This document shows positions 1 to 5,030 of a stretch of 6,767 bases of DNA, piece after piece. Both the position numbers and the translations under genes were made by a program. Under the pieces are notes generated by a model that saw nothing but the letters and a program-made list of their open reading frames with translations, did not search any database and was not told the origin of the DNA. The stretch comes from Pseudomonadota bacterium (GTDB lineage: Bacteria > Pseudomonadota > Gammaproteobacteria > Pseudomonadales > UBA5518), in contig CAUJIL010000066.1 in the NCBI GenBank assembly GCA_963204845.1, positions 1 to 6,767 on the forward strand. The letters are read 5' to 3'. Positions within the stretch are counted from its first letter, which is position 1, and each line of letters starts with the position of its first letter.

Positions 1-1
1 T

Positions 2-2077
2 ACGATGGGGATGGAGTACGACGCTGCAATGAAGGCCGCGGTGGCCGAACTCCAGAGCATGGTCGCGGCCGGGGGCGTCAGCGGCGTGTACCTGCGTTCG
101 GGCAAGCCGGGCCAGTTCTTCGCCGGCGGTGACATCAAGGAAATGCTCGAGTCGGACCTGAACCCGGCGCCCGGGCGCAAGCAGGAACTGTTCGAGGGCA
201 TCCTGGCGGCGAAGGCGCCGCTGCGCACGCTCGAGACGCTCGGCGTGCCGGTCGCGGTGGGCATCAACGGCGCCGCGCTCGGCGGCGGTTTCGAGATCGC
301 GCTGGCCTGCCACTTCCGCATCGCGCTGCCGGGCGTGGATGTCGGTCTGCCGGAAGCGCAGATCGGTCTGATGCCGGGTGCCGGCGGCGTGGTGCGCACC
401 ACGCGTCTGGTCGGGTTGCAGGAGGCGATCACGCTGATCAGCCAGGGCGCGCGGATCAAGAGCGAGAAGGCGCTCGAGAAGGGTTTGCTGCACGAGATCG
501 CCGCCGACGAGGCCGCGATGCGCGAACGCGCGCACGCCTGGCTGCTCGCCAATCCCGGCGCGAAGCAGCCGTGGGACACCGAGGGTTACCGGATTCCCGG
601 CGGCGGACCCGAGCACAAGGCGAACCAGGGGCTGATGATGCTGGGCCCGGTCAACGTGATGAACCAGACCAAGGGCCTGATGCCGGCGCAGAAGGCGATC
701 TTCGCGGCCGTGGCCGATTGCGCGCGGGTCGATTTCGACACCGCGCAGAAGATCGAGGCGCGCTATTTCCTCAGCCTCCTGCTCGACCAGACCGCGCGCA
801 ACATGATGACGGCGTTCTTCGTGCAGATGAACGCGATCACCAAGGGTGCCAGCCGCCCGGCCGGCATCGCGCGCCGCAAGGTGAAGACGCTCGGCATCCT
901 GGGTGCCGGCCAGATGGGGGCGGGCATCGCCTACGCGGCAGCGCGCAAGGGCATCGTGGCGATCCTGAAGGACGTCGACCTGGGCGCCGCGGAGCGCGGC
1001 AAGGACTACGCGCGCCAGGCCTGCGCGAAGAACCAGCGCATGTCCGACGCCGAGCGCGAGGCGCTGCTCGGCCTCATCCGCACCACTGACAGCTACCCCG
1101 ATCTCGCGGGCTGCGATGCGGTGATCGAGGCGGTGTTCGAGCGCCGCGACATCAAGGCCGCCGTGACGCGCGAGGTCGAGGCGGTGCTCGGGCACGAGGC
1201 GCTGCTCGCGTCCAACACCTCCGCGCTGCCGATCACCGAACTCTCCGAGGCCTCGGTGCGACCGGCGAACTTCATCGGCATGCACTTCTTCTCGCCGGCC
1301 GACAAGATGCCGCTGGTCGAGATCATCTGTGGCGAACAGACCGGGGACGCGGCGCTCGCGGCCGCCTTCGACCTGGCGCAGCAGCTCGGCAAGACACCGA
1401 TCGTGGTCAACGACGCCCCGGGTTTCTTCACCACCCGCGTCATCGGCAAGACCGTCTCGCAGGGTGCGCGGATGGTGCTCGAAGGCATCGACCCGGTGCT
1501 GATCGAGGCCGCCGCGCGCGCCAACGGCTCGCCGGTGGGGCCGCTCGCGGCGATCGACGAGATCAGCCAGGAAACGGCCTACCGCAACGGACTGCAGATG
1601 AAGGCCGACGTCGAGGCACGTGGCGAGACGTGGCAGGAGCAACCGGCCGGGGAACTGGTGCGGCGCATGGTCGAGGACTTCGGCCGCAAGGGCCGGCGAT
1701 CCGGGGGCGGGTACTATGACTACCCCGAAGGCGGCAAGAAGCGCATCTGGCCGGGCCTGAAGCAGCATTTCGCGCCGCACGGCTTCCGCGAGCTGCCGTT
1801 CGAGGACATCAAGGACCGGCTGGTCTTCGCCCAGTGCATCGAGGCGGTGCGCGCGATGCAGGAAGGCGTGATCACCAGCGCGGCCGACGGCAACATCGGC
1901 TCGATCATGGGCATCGGCTTCCCGGCGCAGACCGGTGGCGTATTCCAGTGCATCAACGCCTGGGGGCTGCCGCGCTTCCTCGCGCGTGCGCGCGAACTCG
2001 CCGAACGTTACGGCGAGGACTTCGAGCCGCCGCGGCTGCTGATCGAGAAGGCCGAGCGGGGTGAACTGTTCCGCTGA
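2..2077 (+). CDS. fadJ: Multifunctional fatty-acid oxidation complex subunit alpha: enoyl-CoA hydratase / 3-hydroxyacyl-CoA dehydrogenase (5' partial)
   Basis: This subunit catalyses the second and third steps of beta-oxidation, hydrating 2-enoyl-CoA and then oxidising L-3-hydroxyacyl-CoA with NAD+; a thiolase partner (FadI/FadA type) lies outside the window. The frame is open to the left edge, and the first ATG (5) falls inside the usual N-terminal 'NTM' motif, so roughly 25-35 residues are missing. Numbering from that ATG, residues 1-190 are a crotonase domain with FAGGDIKEM (39-47) and both catalytic glutamates, E97 (GGGFE) and E117 (GLPEAQIG), 20 apart as in FadB. Residues 293-470 are the NAD-binding domain: GAGQMG at 300-305, S406, and the His-Glu pair H427 (HFFSP) and E439. 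Two C-terminal 3HCDH domains follow (about 470-570 and 603-690). T477 replaces the usual catalytic-site Asn of VNR, giving FTTR as in mitochondrial HADHA. The gene could be called fadB; HFFSPADKMPLVEII favours the FadJ/HADHA branch. Confidence 0.95.
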   Translation, partial: TMGMEYDAAMKAAVAELQSMVAAGGVSGVYLRSGKPGQFFAGGDIKEMLESDLNPAPGRKQELFEGILAAKAPLRTLETLGVPVAVGINGAALGGGFEIALACHFRIALPGVDVGLPEAQIGLMPGAGGVVRTTRLVGLQEAITLISQGARIKSEKALEKGLLHEIAADEAAMRERAHAWLLANPGAKQPWDTEGYRIPGGGPEHKANQGLMMLGPVNVMNQTKGLMPAQKAIFAAVADCARVDFDTAQKIEARYFLSLLLDQTARNMMTAFFVQMNAITKGASRPAGIARRKVKTLGILGAGQMGAGIAYAAARKGIVAILKDVDLGAAERGKDYARQACAKNQRMSDAEREALLGLIRTTDSYPDLAGCDAVIEAVFERRDIKAAVTREVEAVLGHEALLASNTSALPITELSEASVRPANFIGMHFFSPADKMPLVEIICGEQTGDAALAAAFDLAQQLGKTPIVVNDAPGFFTTRVIGKTVSQGARMVLEGIDPVLIEAAARANGSPVGPLAAIDEISQETAYRNGLQMKADVEARGETWQEQPAGELVRRMVEDFGRKGRRSGGGYYDYPEGGKKRIWPGLKQHFAPHGFRELPFEDIKDRLVFAQCIEAVRAMQEGVITSAADGNIGSIMGIGFPAQTGGVFQCINAWGLPRFLARARELAERYGEDFEPPRLLIEKAERGELFR

Positions 2078-2130
2078 GCCGTGGGGCGCCCGGTGCGCTG
2101 CGGCGTCACCCGGGGTCGTGGTTGCCTGGC

Positions 2131-2158
2131 TGGTCAAACCGCGGTGCCGGTTTATAAT
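2131..2158 (+). promoter_or_regulatory. Candidate sigma70-type promoter for the small RR-rich protein gene
   Basis: The -10 is a perfect TATAAT at 2153-2158, conspicuous in such GC-rich DNA. The -35 candidate is TGGTCA at 2131-2136 (4 of 6 matches to TTGACA), with a 16-base spacer. Transcription would begin near 2165, leaving a leader of about 14 bases to the GTG at 2179 or 23 bases to the ATG at 2188. The position just ahead of the only coding frame supports it; the weak -35 is the main doubt. Confidence 0.6.
2136..2153. promoter_or_regulatory. Inverted repeat inside the promoter spacer (possible operator)
   Basis: AAACCG (2136-2141) and CGGTTT (2148-2153) are exact reverse complements around six bases (CGGTGC). 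The pair fills the spacer between the -35 and -10 hexamers and touches the first T of TATAAT, which is where a repressor would block polymerase. It could equally be the weak 3' hairpin of the upstream fatty-acid oxidation gene, or chance. No regulator gene is in the window. Confidence 0.3.
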
Positions 2159-2187
2159 GAAGCTTCAGCAGCATTTCCGTGGCGGTT

Positions 2188-2469
2188 ATGGCAAGGAAGA
2201 GTCCCGACGGCAAGACGCCAGCAGGCGGTCGCAAGTCCGGCGCCGACGCCGAATCGATTTTCGGCGACAAGCGCACCGGGCAGGACCGTCGCGGCGGCAG
2301 CGAGCCGATCGACGACAACCGGCGCAAGGCGGGCGAGCGGCGCAAGGCCGGTACCGGTGCGCAGGCCACCTGGTGGCTCGAGCGTGACTACGTCGAGAGC
2401 CACCACTTCGTGCAGAAGTCCACTGGCTCGCGTGGGCGTTCGCGGGACGACGAGTCCTCCGACGAGTGA
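2188..2469 (+). CDS. Small charged hypothetical protein with repeated Arg-Arg motifs
   Basis: I do not recognise this family. The 93-residue product (96 if the in-frame GTG at 2179 is used) has no signal peptide, membrane segment or cysteine and should be cytosolic. Residues 1-30 are basic and rich in Gly, Lys and Ser. A run of Arg-Arg motifs follows: GQDRRGG (31-37), DNRRKAG (43-49) and ERRKAG (50-55), the last two nearly tandem. A short segment, ATWWLERDYVESHHFVQKS (60-78), is the only part that looks folded. The tail is Ser/Asp/Glu-rich. Strong G/C third-base preference favours this frame over the overlapping ones, and a TATAAT promoter lies just upstream. Neither start has a clear Shine-Dalgarno; I prefer the ATG. 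Basic and acidic residues nearly balance. Nucleic-acid binding is possible from the Arg-Arg repeats but is only a guess. Confidence 0.7.
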   Translation: MARKSPDGKTPAGGRKSGADAESIFGDKRTGQDRRGGSEPIDDNRRKAGERRKAGTGAQATWWLERDYVESHHFVQKSTGSRGRSRDDESSDE

Positions 2470-2516
2470 GCCGCCGCCGTAACGCCGGCGCCGTGTGTTC
2501 GCGCCGCGCGTCCGTT

Positions 2517-2535
2517 CCCCGGATTCCGCCCGGGG
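2517..2535. other. GC-rich hairpin downstream of the small protein gene
   Basis: CCCCGG (2517-2522) pairs exactly with CCGGGG (2530-2535) across a seven-base loop. It lies 48 bases past the stop of the small gene. There is no T-run after it, so it is not a typical intrinsic terminator; it may slow 3' decay or partly terminate. The rest of the 126-base gap before cnoX is GC-rich, and I see no convincing promoter in it, so cnoX may be co-transcribed with the small gene. Confidence 0.35.
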
Positions 2536-2552
2536 CCCGGAGTCGCTGCCCG

Positions 2553-2566
2553 GCGCGATAGCGCGC
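2553..2566 (+). other. Short hairpin in the cnoX leader
   Basis: GCGCG (2553-2557) and CGCGC (2562-2566) are reverse complements around the tetraloop ATAG. The hairpin ends about 20 bases before the cnoX ribosome binding site, so it could form in the leader without hiding it. A five-base GC stem is common by chance in DNA of this composition. Confidence 0.25.
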
Positions 2567-2595
2567 AATCAACCCTTGCTGTCCTGGAGCCTGAC

Positions 2596-3450
2596 ATGAC
2601 CGAACTGGTGGTCGAGATCACGCGCGAGAACGCGCAACGCATGCTGATCGAGGAGTCGCACAAGCGGGCCGTGTTGATCGATTTCTGGGCGGACTGGTGC
2701 AGTCCGTGCAAGATGCTGCTGCCGATCCTCGACAAGCTGGTGCGCGAGTACGGTGGCCAGGTAATGCTCGCGAAGGTCGATTGCGACCAGCTGCAGCCGA
2801 TCGCGCAGCAGTTCGGGGTGCGCAGCCTGCCGACCGTGATCCTGATGAAGGACGGCCAGCCGGTGGACGGCTTCGTCGGCGCGCAGCCCGAGTCGGCGGT
2901 GCGCGAGATGCTCGAGAGGCACCTGCCGAAGCCCTGGGACGACGCGATCGGCCGGGCGCTGGACATGCTTGCGGCCGGCGATACCGCCGGCGCCCTGCCG
3001 CTGGCACGAGCGGCCTACGAGGAATCCGGGCAACGGGCCGACATCGCGAAGGTCTACGCCGAGGTGCTGATCGAACTGAACCGGCTCGACGACGCCCAGC
3101 TCGTGCTCGATTCGATCCCGATGGTCGACCAGGACGCGGATTACGAGCGGCTGATCGCCGAGCTCCAACTCAAGCGCCAGGCTGCCGACACGCCCGAAAT
3201 CCAGTCCCTGCTGCGGGCGCGCGAGCGCAACCCGGACGACATGGACATCGGCTACCAGCTCGCGGTGCAATACAGCCAGTCCGGCCGTGCGCGCGAGGCG
3301 CTGGAGATCCTGTTGGAGATCCTGCACCGCAACCGCGAGTTCCGCGACGGCGAGGCGCGCCGGACGCTGCTCGACATCGTGCGCTCGTTGGGCAAGGGCG
3401 ACCCGCTGGCCGCCGAGTACCAGCGCAAGCTGTTCGCCCTGATGTACTGA
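2596..3450 (+). CDS. cnoX: Chaperedoxin CnoX (YbbN): thioredoxin domain plus TPR-like repeats
   Basis: CnoX is a cytosolic holdase that binds unfolding proteins, guards their thiols by mixed disulfide formation and hands them to GroEL/GroES; this role is known from E. coli and Caulobacter. The 284-residue product matches the family length. Residues 1-110 are a thioredoxin fold with WADWCSPCK (C35, C38), the cis-proline in RSLPT (P79) and an extra C63. Residues 113-284 are helical TPR-like repeats (AAGDTAGALPLARAAYEESG, SGRAREALEILLEIL). The C-terminus, with GDPLAAEYQRKLFALMY, closely resembles the E. coli tail that contacts GroEL. The start is set by GGAG at 2586-2589, six bases before the ATG. 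Unlike E. coli CnoX, which lacks the first active-site cysteine, this protein has a full CXXC, as in Caulobacter, so it may also reduce disulfides. Confidence 0.93.
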   Translation: MTELVVEITRENAQRMLIEESHKRAVLIDFWADWCSPCKMLLPILDKLVREYGGQVMLAKVDCDQLQPIAQQFGVRSLPTVILMKDGQPVDGFVGAQPESAVREMLERHLPKPWDDAIGRALDMLAAGDTAGALPLARAAYEESGQRADIAKVYAEVLIELNRLDDAQLVLDSIPMVDQDADYERLIAELQLKRQAADTPEIQSLLRARERNPDDMDIGYQLAVQYSQSGRAREALEILLEILHRNREFRDGEARRTLLDIVRSLGKGDPLAAEYQRKLFALMY

Positions 3451-3462
3451 CAGGCAGGCGCC

Positions 3463-3489
3463 GGCGCGTTGCGCGCCGTGGGCCCACGG
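3463..3489 (+). terminator. Hairpin plus 14-base palindrome after cnoX (candidate terminator)
   Basis: Thirteen bases past the cnoX stop, GGCGCG (3463-3468) pairs with CGCGCC (3472-3477) across TTG. Overlapping its last two bases is a perfect 14-base palindrome, CCGTGGG/CCCACGG (3476-3489). As RNA these could form two alternative GC hairpins at the 3' end of the cnoX message. There is no T-tract, so termination would depend on Rho or on the structure alone. The palindrome could also be a protein-binding site. Confidence 0.4.
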
Positions 3490-3500
3490 GTGCCATCCGC

Positions 3501-3523
3501 GTAGGTTCGGCCTGTGGCCGAAC
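3501..3523 (+). repeat. REP element 1 (GTAG-headed palindrome)
   Basis: The tetranucleotide GTAG (3501-3504) is followed by a perfect eight-base stem, GTTCGGCC (3505-3512) and GGCCGAAC (3516-3523), with loop TGT. This is the layout of repetitive extragenic palindromes mobilised by REP-associated tyrosine transposases (RAYTs): a GTAG/GTRG head plus hairpin in intergenic DNA. It is identical to REP element 2; including the preceding C, 24 bases repeat with a period of 32. No RAYT gene is in the window. Confidence 0.8.
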
Positions 3524-3532
3524 GATGCCCCC

Positions 3533-3555
3533 GTAGGTTCGGCCTGTGGCCGAAC
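3533..3555 (+). repeat. REP element 2, direct copy of element 1
   Basis: GTAG (3533-3536) precedes the same eight-base stem and TGT loop (3537-3555) as element 1, with no mismatch. The nine-base linker between the two copies (3524-3532) is not palindromic. Identity over the whole element but not the linker suggests recent duplication or insertion. In the cnoX message both copies would fold into strong hairpins, likely protecting the 3' end. Confidence 0.8.
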
Positions 3556-3559
3556 ATTC

Positions 3560-3582
3560 GTCCGGGCACAGCCCGGATCTAC
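3560..3582 (-). repeat. REP element 3, inverted variant overlapping the trhP stop codon
   Basis: Read on the minus strand, this element has the same plan as elements 1 and 2: GTAG, eight bases, loop TGT, eight bases. The arms are ATCCGGGC and GCCCGGAC. Relative to the other two, stem positions 3 and 7 differ on both arms in a compensating way (T-A to C-G and C-G to G-C), and the outermost pair is an A/C mismatch. The opposite orientation makes the cluster BIME-like. Its TAG (3581-3579) is the stop codon of trhP. Confidence 0.7.
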
Positions 3583-4898
3583 AGATAGCGTGCCAGCAGC
3601 GCGTAGTCCGGGTCGCGCAGCGCCGCGGCGGCTTCCGGCAGCGGCAGGCGTACCACGTGTCCCGAACCCGGCGCCACCTCGCGCCGCTCGCCGTCTTCGC
3701 TCCACAGGTCCCCGAGCGTGAAATCGCAGTTGCCCTGAGGTGTCATCAGCTCGAGGCGGTCGCCCACGGCGAAGCGGTTGTTGACCGATACCGTCAGCAG
3801 GCCGGCGGCCGCATCGACCGCGAGCACCTCGCCGACGAACTGCTGGTAGTCGCCGCGCGAGACGCCCTGCTCGTAGTTCTGGTATTCGCCCGGCGGATGG
3901 CGGCGGTAGAAGCCCTCGGTATAGCCGCGGCTCGCGAGCTTCTCCAGTTCGTCCATCAGGCGCATGTCGAAGGCGCGCCCTGCCAGCGCGTCGTCGATGG
4001 CGCGCCGGTAGGCCTGCGCGGTGCGCCCCACATAGTAGTGCGACTTGGTGCGCCCCTCGATCTTCAGGCAGTCCACGCCGATCTCGATCAGCCGCTGCAC
4101 GTGCTGGATCGCGCGCAGGTCGCGCGAGTTCATGATGTACGTACCGTGCTCGTCCTCGTAGGCCGGCATGTACTCGCCGGGACGGCCTTCCTCCTGCAGC
4201 AGGAAGATGCGGTCGCCGCCTGCAGTGACCGCCTCCGGTTCGTGCAGCGCGACCACGTCGCCGGAGGCGGTCTCGACGGCCTCGTGTGCCTGGTACTTCC
4301 AGCGGCAGGTATTGGTGCACGCGCCCTGGTTCGGGTCGCGGTGCGTGATGTAGCCCGACAGCAGGCAGCGTCCCGAGTACGCAATGCACAGCGCGCCGTG
4401 CACGAATACCTCGATCTCGATGTCAGGGCAGCGCTCGCGTATCTCGGCGACTTCCTCCAATGCCAGTTCGCGCGAGAGGATCACGCGCGTCAGGCCCATG
4501 TTTTTCCAGAACTTCACGGCTGCCCAGTTGATCGCGTTGGCCTGCACCGACAGGTGGACCGGCATTTCCGGCCAGCGCTCGCGCACCAGCATGATCAGTC
4601 CCGGATCGGCCATGATCAGCGCGTCGGGGCGCATCGCGATCACCGCTTCCATGTCCGCGAGGTAGCTGCGCAGCTTGTCGTTGTGCGGCGAGACGTTGCT
4701 GGCCACGAAGAACTGCCGGCCGCGCGCATGCGCGTACGCCACCGCCTCGGCGAGGCGGTCGATGCGGTTGAAGTCGTTGTTGCGCACGCGCAGGCTGTAG
4801 CGCGGCTGGCCCGCGTAAACGGCATCGGCGCCGTACGCGAACGCGTACTGCATGGACTTGAAGGTGCCGGCCGGGGACAGGAGTTCGGGGCGGCGCAT
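3579..4898 (-). CDS. trhP: tRNA 5-hydroxyuridine modification protein TrhP (YegQ), peptidase U32 family
   Basis: TrhP hydroxylates wobble U34 of tRNA to ho5U, the precursor of (m)cmo5U, in the prephenate-dependent route; it is cytosolic and needs an iron-sulfur cluster. The 439-residue product is very close to E. coli YegQ (about 453): PELLSPAGT (4-12), YAFAYGADAVYAGQPRYSLR (18-37), MADPGLIMLVRE (96-107), LSVQAN (116-121), RDPNQGAC (187-194), YEDEHGTYIMNS (247-258) and KIEGRTKS (279-286). The U32 signature E-x-F-x2-G-A-L-C-x4-G-R-C lies at 163-178. C171, C178, C194 and C198 are candidate cluster ligands. A C-terminal beta domain follows (about 350-435). GGAG (4908-4905) sits six bases before the ATG. 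The last roughly 11 residues of E. coli YegQ are absent, and the stop lies in a REP head. The U32 name implies a protease, but this clade is a tRNA-modification enzyme. Confidence 0.95.
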   Translation of the reverse strand: MRRPELLSPAGTFKSMQYAFAYGADAVYAGQPRYSLRVRNNDFNRIDRLAEAVAYAHARGRQFFVASNVSPHNDKLRSYLADMEAVIAMRPDALIMADPGLIMLVRERWPEMPVHLSVQANAINWAAVKFWKNMGLTRVILSRELALEEVAEIRERCPDIEIEVFVHGALCIAYSGRCLLSGYITHRDPNQGACTNTCRWKYQAHEAVETASGDVVALHEPEAVTAGGDRIFLLQEEGRPGEYMPAYEDEHGTYIMNSRDLRAIQHVQRLIEIGVDCLKIEGRTKSHYYVGRTAQAYRRAIDDALAGRAFDMRLMDELEKLASRGYTEGFYRRHPPGEYQNYEQGVSRGDYQQFVGEVLAVDAAAGLLTVSVNNRFAVGDRLELMTPQGNCDFTLGDLWSEDGERREVAPGSGHVVRLPLPEAAAALRDPDYALLARYL

Positions 4899-4936
4899 GG
4901 CAAGCTCCGGCGTTTTGCGCGAGGGGTGAGGGCGTT

Positions 4937-4965
4937 ATTATCCGGCCCCGTTCCACGGCCGACCA
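4937..4965 (-). promoter_or_regulatory. Candidate promoter for trhP
   Basis: On the minus strand GATAAT (4942-4937, five of six matches to TATAAT) is preceded by TGGTCG (4965-4960, three of six) with a 17-base spacer. Transcription would start near 4930, giving a leader of about 30 bases. The AT-rich patch stands out in the 132-base gap between ppk and trhP. The -35 resembles TGGTCA of the other promoter in this window. Read-through from ppk remains possible because I see no T-tailed terminator between the genes. Confidence 0.45.
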
Positions 4966-5030
4966 GTGAATAAGGCCGCACCCCGAGTCGCCCGACTGCA
5001 TGGGTGGCGGCAAGCGCCGTGGGCTGAACC

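Noticed and set aside
5..7. ATG at 5 as the true start of the fatty-acid oxidation gene
   Set aside because: It lies within the conserved NTM motif after the first strand of the crotonase fold; the start must be left of the window.
2089..2110. Imperfect hairpin just after the fatty-acid oxidation gene as a terminator
   Set aside because: The stem (CCCGGTG against CACCCGGG) needs a bulge, has a long loop and no following T-run; too weak to call.
3500..3555. Two 24-base direct repeats as the beginning of a CRISPR array
   Set aside because: Only two copies exist, the spacing is 8 bases, and each repeat is a GTAG-headed hairpin typical of REP elements; there are no cas genes.
2569..4389. 606-residue open frame on the minus strand running across cnoX, the REP region and trhP
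   Set aside because: It is antisense to cnoX and out of frame with trhP, is low-complexity in Arg, Ala, Gly and Leu, and shows no recognisable domain. Long chance frames are expected in GC-rich DNA.
3546..4973. 475-residue open frame on the plus strand opposite trhP
   Set aside because: It begins inside a REP element, mirrors the third-base bias of trhP, and is rich in His, Val and Arg with no known motif; trhP on the other strand is unmistakable.
4986..4997. AGTCG/CGACT inverted repeat between ppk1 and trhP as a terminator
   Set aside because: It has a five-base stem with only two bases between the arms and no T-tract on the minus strand; chance in this base composition is likely.
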